The notes beneath the pieces are model-generated. The model was not told the DNA's origin. It ran no database searches and saw nothing but the letters and a program-made list of their open reading frames with translations. Of a stretch of 64,000 nt of DNA, positions 8,311 through 15,527 are shown one piece after another (positions within the stretch are counted from its first letter, which is position 1; each line of letters begins with the position of its first letter). The stretch spans positions 1-64,000 of the forward strand of contig CAKVAF010000004.1 of NCBI GenBank assembly GCA_934718785.1, written 5' to 3'. This stretch comes from an uncultured Campylobacter sp. GTDB lineage: Bacteria; Campylobacterota; Campylobacteria; Campylobacterales; Campylobacteraceae. The position numbers and the translations under genes are program-made.

Positions 8311-9174
8311 TCAAGCAAAAATGGCTTCTACAAGCTCATCGATGAAAATTTGAGCGTTAAACTCAAGCAAATCATTTTCGCCCTCGCCAACGCCTATGTA
8401 AAGTATAGGCAGCTCAAGCTCGCACGCCACGCCAAAAAGAGCGCCCCCACGAGCCGTGCCATCAAGCTTTGTGATGATGACGCCATCAAGTTTTACAAGA
8501 GCGTTAAATGCTTTTGCCTGCTCTATTGCTGCTTGTGCTTGCGTGCCATCAAGCACAAGCAACTTTTGATGAGGTGCGCCACTCATGGCTTTATCGCTGA
8601 TGCGAATGATTTTTTCAATCTCGTTTGCTAAGTTTTTTTGATTTTGCAGCCTTCCTGCTGTATCTAAAATTACATTATCAAAACCTTTTGCAAGAGCTTT
8701 GCTGATCGTATCAAAAGCACTTGCGGCTGGATCTGCTCCTTGAGCGCTTGCTACGATGTCTATGTCAAGTCTTTTAGCCCACAATTTCAGCTGCTCGATA
8801 GCCCCAGCCCTAAAGGTATCACAAGCTCCTAAAATCACTTTTTTGCCCACATTTTTGTATAAATTTGCTAATTTTGCTATGCTTGTAGTTTTGCCCGCTC
8901 CATTGACGCCTAAAATGAGCTGAACAAAGGGCTTTGCAAGCTTCATCTCGGGCTTTTCATAGATAAAATAAGCGTTTAAAATGCGCTTTAAATCCTCTTT
9001 TTTCACACTCTCGCTAGGCGGTAAATAATAAATTATTTCTTCAACGATTTCATAAGGCACATCGGCTTCTAGGAGCATTTCTTCTAAAATGTCTTTTGAA
9101 ATTTTTTGCCCCTTTTTTGTCTGACTCATTTGTTTAAAAGTTTTCTCAAAGCCTTTTTTTAAAAAATCAAGCAT
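8311..9174 (-). CDS. ftsY: Signal recognition particle receptor FtsY
   Basis: A 287-residue SRP GTPase that docks ribosome-SRP complexes at the inner membrane. The NG domain is complete: a four-helix N domain up to about residue 75, then G1 GVNGAGKTT (89-97), CDTFRAGAIEQL, DTAGRLQN and TKLDGTARGG. The acidic N-terminal A domain of E. coli FtsY is missing, which is normal in this group. The gene faces pseI tail to tail, and hairpin copies of the GC-rich motif lie just beyond both its ends. The thioredoxin-like lipoprotein gene upstream is on the same strand. Confidence 0.96.
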   Translation of the reverse strand: MLDFLKKGFEKTFKQMSQTKKGQKISKDILEEMLLEADVPYEIVEEIIYYLPPSESVKKEDLKRILNAYFIYEKPEMKLAKPFVQLILGVNGAGKTTSIAKLANLYKNVGKKVILGACDTFRAGAIEQLKLWAKRLDIDIVASAQGADPAASAFDTISKALAKGFDNVILDTAGRLQNQKNLANEIEKIIRISDKAMSGAPHQKLLVLDGTQAQAAIEQAKAFNALVKLDGVIITKLDGTARGGALFGVACELELPILYIGVGEGENDLLEFNAQIFIDELVEAIFA

Positions 9175-9192
9175 TGTTGTCCTTATTTTTTA

Positions 9193-9225
9193 AATTTTAA
9201 AACCCGCGCCGCTGTTTTTAAAATT
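9193..9225 (-). repeat. GC-rich motif in a hairpin upstream of ftsY
   Basis: A perfect 10-bp stem (AATTTTAAAA at 9193-9202 with TTTTAAAATT at 9216-9225) encloses a GC-rich 13-base loop. Read on the minus strand, 9203-9219 is AAAAACAGCGGCGCGGG, matching the copy at 8275-8290 base for base over 16 positions but in the opposite orientation. It lies in the gap between the lipoprotein gene and ftsY. Confidence 0.65.
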
Positions 9226-9250
9226 GATTTAAAAATTTAAATTTACAAAA

Positions 9251-9832
9251 TTAATTGATCGCTTTTTGAATGTCAATATCAAGCATTTCTTCAGGGATAA
9301 GCCCTAAATATTGATTGATAAAAGCACCATTTGAGCCATAAAGAAGCATTGTAGGTAGGGCATTTACCCCGCCTAAAGCTGTGGCTAGGTCAAAATTACT
9401 CTCGCCTATGGCTAAATCATAATTTATCTTATATTTATTGATAAACTCATTCAAAGTGGCTTCATCTTTTTTTTCTAATAAAACGCCAATCACCTTGAAG
9501 CTGTCTTTGTATTTATTTTGCAAATTATTTAAATGCGGCACCAAAGCATTACAAGGCACGCACCAAGTCGTGAAAAACACGAAAAGCGTAGCCTTTTGCT
9601 CGTTATCAAATTCAAATTTTGCATTATTGATAGTGATAAATAAATCTTCGTTGTCTTTGATTTTTAGATTGACATTTTTAAGTGCGCTTGCACTTAGACT
9701 TGGCTCACTTGAAGGGGTGCTTGATGGCTGTAAGCTCGTTTTCTCGCCACTTTCATCGTTGCTACAAGAAATGAAAAAAATGACAAAAAACATCATCAAA
9801 AAAAGCTTTAAAGCCTTAAAAAAACGCATCAA
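9251..9832 (-). CDS. Thioredoxin-like (TlpA-type) lipoprotein
   Basis: A 193-residue protein starting with a lipoprotein signal: a hydrophobic run at about residues 8-21 and a lipobox ending in Cys23 (FIS-C). A Ser/Pro-rich spacer follows, then a thioredoxin fold with the redox motif WCVPC (Cys91 and Cys94) and a cis-proline region (ALPTMLLY). It is therefore a membrane-anchored periplasmic thiol-disulfide protein, probably a reductase serving cytochrome c assembly or another periplasmic client; the client cannot be told from sequence. The arrangement with ftsY downstream and the divergent folate gene upstream is the one I recall from C. jejuni. Confidence 0.88.
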   Translation of the reverse strand: MMRFFKALKLFLMMFFVIFFISCSNDESGEKTSLQPSSTPSSEPSLSASALKNVNLKIKDNEDLFITINNAKFEFDNEQKATLFVFFTTWCVPCNALVPHLNNLQNKYKDSFKVIGVLLEKKDEATLNEFINKYKINYDLAIGESNFDLATALGGVNALPTMLLYGSNGAFINQYLGLIPEEMLDIDIQKAIN

Positions 9833-9857
9833 TTAACCCTTGAAATCAAATTTAAGC

Positions 9858-9863
9858 TATAAT
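9858..9863 (+). promoter_or_regulatory. Probable -10 element of the folate ligase-rny operon
   Basis: A perfect TATAAT lies 33 bp before the ATG at 9896, in the 63-bp gap between two divergent genes. Confidence 0.5.
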
Positions 9864-9895
9864 TTTAACACGAATTTATAAACACAAGAGCAAAA

Positions 9896-10522
9896 ATGAC
9901 AAAAGAAAATTTTAGAAAAATCAGCAAAAAAAGGCTCAATTTTAATGCTTTGCATGGCTTTAAAAAAGATTTTTTGATTTTTAAAGAAGTTTTTAAAATC
10001 ATCAAGCTCAAAAAGGCTAAAAAAATTTTACTTTACATCCCCCTTGCTTATGAGCCTAATTTAACGCGCTTTCGCAGAATTTTAAGTAAAAATTGCACGA
10101 TTTTTGTTCCATTTATGCAAGATGAAAGCTTAAAAATGGTAAAATTGAGACTGCCTTTTGAAAAGAAGGCATTTGGGGTAAGAGAGCCTAGAAATTCTTA
10201 TTTGAAAGCAGATATTGATCTGGCTGTCGTGCCTGTTGTCGGCGTGGATAAAGAATTAAGGCGCATAGGACATGGAAAAGGCTTTTACGATAGATTTTTT
10301 GCAGGAGTTAAAAAGAAAATTTCAATCATCTTCACACAAAGCATTCACGCCTTTTGTGATGAAAAACTCTCGCAAAAACACGACATAAAGGCTGATTTTT
10401 ATATCACCCCGCATAAAAAATATTATAAAAAAGAGCAAAAAAATGTTTATAGGACTAGCCGTAGTTATCGCCGTTATCATCGGTGCTGGGATAGGATATT
10501 TAGTTGCCAAAAAAATCAATGA
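9896..10522 (+). CDS. 5-formyltetrahydrofolate cyclo-ligase family protein
   Basis: A 208-residue protein of the MTHFS family, which converts 5-formyltetrahydrofolate to 5,10-methenyltetrahydrofolate using ATP. The family signature is clear: LYIPLAYEPN near residue 40, then VVPVVGVDKELRRIGHGKGFYDRF at about 113-137, which forms the nucleotide and folate site. The last 27 residues are read from DNA that also encodes the start of rny in another frame (80-bp overlap, 10443-10522). These residues are basic and aromatic and unlike the family, so the true functional end may be near residue 182. It shares a transcript with rny. Confidence 0.88.
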   Translation: MTKENFRKISKKRLNFNALHGFKKDFLIFKEVFKIIKLKKAKKILLYIPLAYEPNLTRFRRILSKNCTIFVPFMQDESLKMVKLRLPFEKKAFGVREPRNSYLKADIDLAVVPVVGVDKELRRIGHGKGFYDRFFAGVKKKISIIFTQSIHAFCDEKLSQKHDIKADFYITPHKKYYKKEQKNVYRTSRSYRRYHRCWDRIFSCQKNQ

Positions 10523-11975
10523 CGCAAATTATGGCATTTTTGTTGAACAAGCAAAAGCCAAAGCAAAAGCCATTGAATACGAGGCTGAACTTGTTTTAAA
10601 AGACGCGAAAAACTCTGTTTCAAATGCTGAGTTTGAAGCTAAAAAAAGATTTGAAGACAAAGAAAGGCGCGTGCAAAAGGAGTATTCTTTAAAATTTGAT
10701 GAGCTCAAAAGCAAGGAAAAAGAGCTAAAACACGAAGAAAACGAGCTTTTTAAAAAGAAAAAAATCGCTCAAGATTTATACGATGAGAGTGTGAATTTAA
10801 AGCAAAATTACGAGCAAAAGCTGGATGAAAGTTTGCGTGTTTTAGAGCATTATGCTGGGCTTACGCAAGATGAAGCTAAAGAAATCATCTTAAAAAAAGT
10901 CGAAGAAAAATCGCGCGCTGATATCGCTCACATCGTGCGAAAATACGAAGAAGAAGCCAAAACTGAAGCCAAACGCAAAGCAAATTATATCATCGCTCAG
11001 GCCACTTCTCGCTTTGCGGGCGAATTTGCAGCCGAGCGCCTTATCAATGTCGTAAATATCAAAAATGATGAGCTTAAAGGGCGCATTATTGGCAAAGAAG
11101 GGCGTAATGTCAAAAGCCTTGAAATGACGCTGGGCGTGGATATCATCATTGATGATACGCCGGGTGCGATTATAGTAAGCTGTTTTAATCTTTACCGCCG
11201 TGCTATTGCTACGCGCGTGATCGAGCTTTTGGTTGAAGATGGACGCATACAACCTGCGCGCATTGAAGAACTTCACGAAAAGGTTTGCAAGGACTTTGAA
11301 AACAGCATTTTAGAAGAAGGACAAACCATCATTATGGATTTAGGGCTTTCAAAAATGCACCCAGAAATTGTCAAACTCATCGGCAAGCTTAAATACCGTG
11401 CAAGTTATGGACAAAACGCCCTTGCGCACTCTTTGGAAGTCGCGCACTTAGCAGGCATTATCGCAGCTGAGTGCGGGGGTGATGAGCTTGTAGCGAGAAG
11501 AGCTGGGCTTTTGCACGATATAGGAAAGGCACTAACGCATGATTTTGAAGGCTCGCATGTGGATTTGGGTGGCGAACTTTGCAAAAGATATAAAGAACAT
11601 CCCGCAGTGATTAACGCTATTTACGCACACCACGGACACGAAGAAGCCTTAAGCGTTGAAGCAGCAGCAGTTTGCACAGCAGATACCTTAAGCGCGGCTC
11701 GCCCAGGTGCAAGACGCGAGGTGCTAGAAGCCTTTTTAAAACGCGTGAGCGAGATTGAAAATATCGCCAAAAGCAAAGAAGGCATTAAAAACGCTTATGC
11801 AATCAATTCTGGCAGAGAAATTAGAGTTATCGCTAATGCAAAGCTGATTAATGACGATGAGGCGGTGCTTTTGGCTAAAGAAATTGCCGAGGAAATTCAA
11901 GAAAAGGTGCAATATCCGGGCGAAATAAAGGTGAATGTGATACGCGAGCTTAGGGCGGTGGATTATGCGAAATGA
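10443..11975 (+). CDS. rny: Ribonuclease Y
   Basis: A 510-residue membrane-anchored endoribonuclease that starts mRNA decay. The domain order is complete: an N-terminal membrane segment (about 3-23, FIGLAVVIAVIIGAGIGYLV), a long charged coiled coil to about 190, a KH domain (GRIIGKEGRNVKSLEMTLGVD), and an HD domain with HSLEVAHLAG and LLHDIGKA. The ATG at 10443 gives exactly the expected anchor, so the long overlap with the preceding gene is real. An unusually long gap with repeats follows (11976-12494). Confidence 0.96.
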   Translation: MFIGLAVVIAVIIGAGIGYLVAKKINDANYGIFVEQAKAKAKAIEYEAELVLKDAKNSVSNAEFEAKKRFEDKERRVQKEYSLKFDELKSKEKELKHEENELFKKKKIAQDLYDESVNLKQNYEQKLDESLRVLEHYAGLTQDEAKEIILKKVEEKSRADIAHIVRKYEEEAKTEAKRKANYIIAQATSRFAGEFAAERLINVVNIKNDELKGRIIGKEGRNVKSLEMTLGVDIIIDDTPGAIIVSCFNLYRRAIATRVIELLVEDGRIQPARIEELHEKVCKDFENSILEEGQTIIMDLGLSKMHPEIVKLIGKLKYRASYGQNALAHSLEVAHLAGIIAAECGGDELVARRAGLLHDIGKALTHDFEGSHVDLGGELCKRYKEHPAVINAIYAHHGHEEALSVEAAAVCTADTLSAARPGARREVLEAFLKRVSEIENIAKSKEGIKNAYAINSGREIRVIANAKLINDDEAVLLAKEIAEEIQEKVQYPGEIKVNVIRELRAVDYAK

Positions 11976-11992
11976 TTTGCTTTAAAGTGGCT

Positions 11993-12130
11993 TGATTTTA
12001 AAGGCTCGTCTTTTTGGCGTCTTTGTGAGAGTTCACATTTTTTGCACTGCGGCAGGTTTTTTACCTAGCCTTGCTTAAAAATGCTTCACAACTCACAAAT
12101 TCACTCAAAAATACTTCGCCTTTGGATACG
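11993..12130 (+). repeat. Dispersed intergenic element, copy 1 (after rny)
   Basis: This non-coding stretch shares several blocks, in the same order, with 49938-50065 after ftsK: TTTTTGGCG, GCAGGTTT.TT.CCTAGCCT, a short C..CACAAC block, and CAAAATACTT.GCCTT. Both copies follow directly behind a plus-strand gene. Neither holds an open frame of note. The core CGGCAGGTTTYTTRCC can fold into a small hairpin. Confidence 0.55.
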
Positions 12131-12225
12131 TAAAGGAAATTTAAAACCCACGCCTTAGGGTGTGCAAAGGAAATTTAAACCTACTTTTGATAGTCTGAAA
12201 TTTAAATTTGGTGTTTTACTCCGTC

Positions 12226-12260
12226 ATTGCCACGAATTTGCGAAGCAAATTCGTGGCAAT
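12226..12260. repeat. Perfect 16-bp hairpin of the ATTGC...GCAAT class
   Basis: The arms at 12226-12241 and 12245-12260 are perfectly complementary (ATTGCCACGAATTTGC and its complement) around a 3-base loop. It is flanked by CGTC on the left and CTATAAA on the right. A second, looser copy (ATTGCCAC to GCAATGACG) follows at about 12293-12326. The rest of the gap 12131-12449 holds short AAATTTAAA-rich repeats and no gene. Confidence 0.75.
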
Positions 12261-12449
12261 CTATAAATTTTTATTTCGCTTAATGACTATGAATTGCCAC
12301 ATAGACTTTGTCAGCTTGCAATGACGAAATACTAAATTTAAATTTGAAAAATAAATTTAGATAAAATTATATGGAAAATAAATTTATATAATTTTAAATA
12401 AAGGCGCAGGATTTTAAAATTTAATCTTACTCGCCTAACATTGTAAATT

Positions 12450-12455
12450 TATAAT
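12450..12455 (+). promoter_or_regulatory. Probable -10 element of the DedA-comEC pair
   Basis: TATAAT lies 40 bp before the ATG at 12495. It stands after the repeat-rich gap, so the two downstream genes are probably transcribed separately from rny. Confidence 0.45.
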
Positions 12456-12494
12456 AATTATAAAGGCTTGAAAGGTTAAAAGAAAGGCAAAACA

Positions 12495-13055
12495 ATGCAA
12501 GAAACTATTGATACTTTGATAAAATATGGCTACATTATACTTTTTTTATACTCACTAGGTGGGGGTATGGTGGCGATTTTAGCCGCTGGAGTGCTAAGTA
12601 GTAGTGGCAAGCTTGATTTAGCCCTTTGCATAAGCCTTGCCTTTGTGGCAAATGTGCTGGGTTCGACTTTGCTTTTTATTTTGGGTAAATATTTTAAAAA
12701 AGATTTAAAGATATTTTTAAAAAAGCATTCAAGAAAATTCGCTCTAGCAAGGCTTAAAATGGCACAATATGGCTCATTTTTGATTTTTTTACAAAAGTTC
12801 ATTTACGGACTAAAAACCTTTATCCCTATGGCTGCGGGGCTAATGAAGTATAATTTTGCAAAATTTTTCATCATCAACGCCCTTGCAAGTTTAGTTTGGG
12901 CTGTGGGCTTTGGATATTTGGGCTTTGCTTTTGGGGCTGTGATTACAAAATTTGTGGATACTTTAGGGGCTTATCCTTACATTATGCCACTTTTTTTACT
13001 CGCTCTTGTGGGCGTAATTTATTATTATTTGTCTAAATTTTCTAAAAAAGTTTAA
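12495..13055 (+). CDS. DedA family inner-membrane protein
   Basis: A 186-residue hydrophobic protein with about five membrane segments and DedA family features: the GGGMVAILAAG loop after the first segment, and FIYGLKTFIPMAAGLMKYNFAKFFIINALASLVWAV, which corresponds to the family's conserved F-R/K-G re-entrant region. DedA proteins act as flippases for undecaprenyl phosphate or phospholipids and in membrane-potential-linked stress; which lipid this one moves is unknown. The comEC-like gene starts 3 bp after its stop, so translation is likely coupled. A ribosome site (AAAGGC) lies before the ATG. Confidence 0.88.
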   Translation: MQETIDTLIKYGYIILFLYSLGGGMVAILAAGVLSSSGKLDLALCISLAFVANVLGSTLLFILGKYFKKDLKIFLKKHSRKFALARLKMAQYGSFLIFLQKFIYGLKTFIPMAAGLMKYNFAKFFIINALASLVWAVGFGYLGFAFGAVITKFVDTLGAYPYIMPLFLLALVGVIYYYLSKFSKKV

Positions 13056-13058
13056 GCT

Positions 13059-14390
13059 TTGTCTGTATTTCACAAGGCTTTTTTTAAAGAAAATTTAAAA
13101 GAAATTCTTCATTTTTTAGCTCAAAAAACGCTTCATTTTTTAAAAAAATTTAAAGAATTTATCTATCTTATCTTAGTTTGCGTGTTGATTTTTGCCTTTA
13201 ATATAGGGCTTGAGTATAAAGAGTTTTTAATTTTTAAAGAGCAAAAGCATATCAGCATTGAAAGTGCTAAGGTGCTTCAAAGCTACACCAAGACAAGGAA
13301 AAGTGGCAAAGATTATCGCGTGCTAAAGCTTGAAACATCTAATTTTAGCTTTTATACGACCACAAAGGCTGAAAATAATTTTTCGCGCTTTGATGAGCTA
13401 AGCCTCAAAGCTATCACTTCGGCCGTGAGTTTTAAGGATTTTTTAAGTAAAAGATTTTATATGCCAGCATATGATTTTAAGCTGCTTAGTAAGAATAATT
13501 TTAAGCATAAAATCGTGCCTTATTTTTTGAATCAGCACAGCGATGAAAAGCTGCGTGAGTTTTATGGAGCGCTCTTTTTTGCCTTGCCTGTGAGCCTTGA
13601 GCTTAGAACGGATGTTAATTTTTATGGTATCGCTCATTTAATCGCCATCAGTGGCTATCATATCGCTTTGATTTTTTCGCTGATTTTTTTCATTTTTGCG
13701 CCTATTTATGGCTTTTTCCAAAAGCGTTTTTTTCCTTATAGAAACCTTAAGCTTGATTTAAGTGTGGCCATTTTCATCTTTTTATTTTTTTATGCTTATT
13801 TGCTGGGCTTTGTGCCCTCATATGTTCGCTCTTTGATTATGGCGCTTTTTGGCTTTTATTTGCTTGCTAAAAATGTGAAAATCTTAAGTTTTTTAAATTT
13901 ATTTCTTTGTGTTTTAATCTGTATTGCTCTTTTTCCGCAACTTTTATTTAGCGTGGGCTTTTTATTTTCAGTGATGGGCGTTTATTTTATCTTTTTGTAT
14001 ATTTATCATTTTTCAAAATATTTTAATAATTTTTTGAATGTCATTTTTTTAAACATTTGGACCTTTTTTGCGATGATTGTGCCCGTGCTTTACTTTTTCC
14101 CGCTCATTTCTTTTCAGCAAATTTTAGCGATTTTTTTAAGCGTTGTTTTTGTGATTTTTTATCCTTTAAGCCTATTTTTGCACTTTGTAGGCTTTGGTTA
14201 TTTACTCGATACAGCCTTGCTCGAGTTTTTGGATTTTAAATTTCAAGGCGCTGATTATACTTTGGCTTTGTGGCAGTTTTTAGGCTTTGTCATTTTATCT
14301 TTGCTTGCGATGTTTTCAAAGTATCTTGCGCTTTTTGTTGTGCTTTTAAATTTAATCCCTTTCATTTGGCTTTATTTTAAAATTTATTGA
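13059..14390 (+). CDS. comEC: ComEC/Rec2 family DNA-uptake channel protein
   Basis: A 443-residue polytopic membrane protein with the competence-domain signature HLIAISGYHIALIFSLIF near residue 190 and about ten membrane segments. ComEC carries single-stranded DNA across the inner membrane during natural transformation. The C-terminal metallo-beta-lactamase domain of Bacillus ComEC is absent, which is usual in Campylobacter. The start is a TTG at 13059, 3 bp after the DedA stop; no better start fits. The neighbouring order rny, DedA protein, comEC is the one I recall from C. jejuni. Confidence 0.85.
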   Translation: MSVFHKAFFKENLKEILHFLAQKTLHFLKKFKEFIYLILVCVLIFAFNIGLEYKEFLIFKEQKHISIESAKVLQSYTKTRKSGKDYRVLKLETSNFSFYTTTKAENNFSRFDELSLKAITSAVSFKDFLSKRFYMPAYDFKLLSKNNFKHKIVPYFLNQHSDEKLREFYGALFFALPVSLELRTDVNFYGIAHLIAISGYHIALIFSLIFFIFAPIYGFFQKRFFPYRNLKLDLSVAIFIFLFFYAYLLGFVPSYVRSLIMALFGFYLLAKNVKILSFLNLFLCVLICIALFPQLLFSVGFLFSVMGVYFIFLYIYHFSKYFNNFLNVIFLNIWTFFAMIVPVLYFFPLISFQQILAIFLSVVFVIFYPLSLFLHFVGFGYLLDTALLEFLDFKFQGADYTLALWQFLGFVILSLLAMFSKYLALFVVLLNLIPFIWLYFKIY

Positions 14391-14458
14391 ATTTTTAAGT
14401 TTGTAGATGAAAGATTGATTTGAATGAGAATTTAAATTTATGAGTTTAAGCATTAAAA

Positions 14459-14534
14459 TGGTGTCCCGTGTTGGATTCGAACCAACGGCCCCCTCCTTAA
14501 AAGGGAGATGCTCTACCGGCTGAGCTAACGAGAC
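14459..14534 (-). tRNA. tRNA-Lys(UUU)
   Basis: A complete 76-nt cloverleaf with encoded CCA. The anticodon loop is CTTTTAA on a 5-bp stem, giving UUU. It is the last gene of a seven-tRNA run transcribed towards comEC. Confidence 0.93.
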
Positions 14535-14537
14535 AAA

Positions 14538-14614
14538 TGGCGCAGCGGACGGGGCTCGAACCCGCGACCTCCGCCGTGACAGGGCGGCATTCTAACCAGC
14601 TGAACTACCGCTGC
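14538..14614 (-). tRNA. tRNA-Asp(GUC), copy 1
   Basis: A 77-nt cloverleaf with encoded CCA, acceptor GCAGCGG/CCGCTGC and anticodon loop CTGTCAC. It is identical to the copy at 15035-15111. Confidence 0.95.
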
Positions 14615-14787
14615 GTCCGGAAAACTAAAAACAAAACACAGAGTTTAAATTTTAGAATTCATTTAAAATTAAATTTCTAACATTAAATTTAAAGTTTTAA
14701 AACTTTTATCATATTAAAATTTAATAAATTTCTAAGAATTTAAATCTTAAATTGTGTTTTCTATAATCTATTCTCCGTTATCTAAAA

Positions 14788-14863
14788 TGGTGGTCGCTAT
14801 AAGACTCGAACTTATGACATCCACCTTGTAAGGGTGGCGCTCTACCAACTGAGCTAAGCGACC
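14788..14863 (-). tRNA. tRNA-Val(UAC), copy 1
   Basis: A 76-nt cloverleaf with encoded CCA and anticodon loop CTTACAA. It is identical to 15285-15360. Confidence 0.95.
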
Positions 14864-14864
14864 T

Positions 14865-14940
14865 TGGCGACCCCTAGAGGATTTGAACCCCTGTTACCAA
14901 ATAGAGATTTTGGTGTCCTGGACCGCTAGACGAAAGGGTC
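14865..14940 (-). tRNA. tRNA-Glu body with unusual anticodon CUC
   Basis: The body is clearly tRNA-Glu: acceptor GACCCTT/AGGGGTC, D-arm GTCTAGCGGTCCAGGAC, variable TAAC, T-stem AGGGG and encoded CCA. The anticodon stem CCAAA/TTTGG holds the loop ATCTCTA, which reads as anticodon CUC with A at position 32 and U at position 37. The usual glutamate loop is CTTTCAC (UUC). A pyrimidine at position 37 is very rare in elongator tRNAs. The gene may be a changed copy, with a normal tRNA-Glu(UUC) elsewhere. Confidence 0.8.
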
Positions 14941-14955
14941 TAAAGCCCTAAAAAA

Positions 14956-15031
14956 TGGTGTCCCCTGTTGGGATCGAACCAACGGCCACCTGATTAAGAG
15001 TCAGATGCTCTACCAGCTGAGCTAAGGAGAC
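14956..15031 (-). tRNA. tRNA-Lys(CUU)
   Basis: A 76-nt cloverleaf with encoded CCA and anticodon loop CTCTTAA, giving CUU. It is close to the tRNA-Lys(UUU) at 14459-14534 outside the anticodon arm, which points to an old duplication followed by divergence. Confidence 0.9.
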
Positions 15032-15034
15032 AAG

Positions 15035-15111
15035 TGGCGCAGCGGACGGGGCTCGAACCCGCGACCTCCGCCGTGACAGGGCGGCATTCTAACCAGCTGA
15101 ACTACCGCTGC
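15035..15111 (-). tRNA. tRNA-Asp(GUC), copy 2
   Basis: Identical to the copy at 14538-14614, with encoded CCA and anticodon loop CTGTCAC. Confidence 0.95.
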
Positions 15112-15284
15112 GTCCGGAAAACTAAAAACAAAACACAGAGTTTAAATTTTAGAATTCATTTAAAATTAAATTTCTAACATTAAATTTAAAGTTTTAAAAC
15201 TTTTATCATATTAAAATTTAATAAATTTCTAAGAATTTAAATCTTAAATTGTGTTTTCTATAATCTATTCTCCGTTATCTAAAA

Positions 15285-15360
15285 TGGTGGTCGCTATAAG
15301 ACTCGAACTTATGACATCCACCTTGTAAGGGTGGCGCTCTACCAACTGAGCTAAGCGACC
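15285..15360 (-). tRNA. tRNA-Val(UAC), copy 2
   Basis: The promoter-proximal gene of the run, identical to 14788-14863. The transcribed order is Val, Asp, Lys(CUU), Glu, Val, Asp, Lys(UUU). Confidence 0.95.
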
Positions 15361-15378
15361 TTTTTGCAAACAAAATAA

Positions 15379-15390
15379 ATTATAATTATA
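15379..15390 (-). promoter_or_regulatory. Probable promoter -10 region of the tRNA operon
   Basis: On the minus strand two tandem TATAAT hexamers (15385-15390 and 15379-15384) lie just upstream of the first tRNA-Val. Their position fits a strong promoter for the whole run. The rest of the gap to queH (15391-15527) holds AT-rich DNA with no other feature I can name. Confidence 0.5.
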
Positions 15391-15527
15391 TCATTTTAAG
15401 CTTTAATTTAAATAAAATAATCAGGAAAATGTATTAAAAAATTATTGTAATTGTGCAAAAAATATGAAATTGTGATTTTTTACATAAAAATACTTTAAGA
15501 TAAAAAAACTATGATTTGATCAATTTC

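Larger units (their letters stand above)
14538..14865. repeat. 328-bp direct duplication, copy 1 (tRNA-Asp, spacer, tRNA-Val)
   Basis: By eye, every base here matches 15035-15362: the tRNA-Asp, a 173-bp AT-rich spacer and the tRNA-Val. The offset is 497 bp. Between the copies lie tRNA-Glu and tRNA-Lys(CUU). Confidence 0.9.
15035..15362. repeat. 328-bp direct duplication, copy 2
   Basis: The second copy of the tRNA-Asp, spacer, tRNA-Val block at 14538-14865. The two copies diverge at the base just before each tRNA-Asp CCA end and after 15362. Confidence 0.9.

Noticed and set aside
9438..9836. Open frame antisense to the thioredoxin-like lipoprotein
   Set aside because: The minus-strand gene has a lipobox and WCVPC motif; the antisense product resembles nothing.
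14615..14787. Possible small RNA or extra promoter in the duplicated tRNA spacer
   Set aside because: It is AT-rich with only weak -10-like strings, and nothing structured beyond chance; conservation of the two copies is explained by recent duplication.
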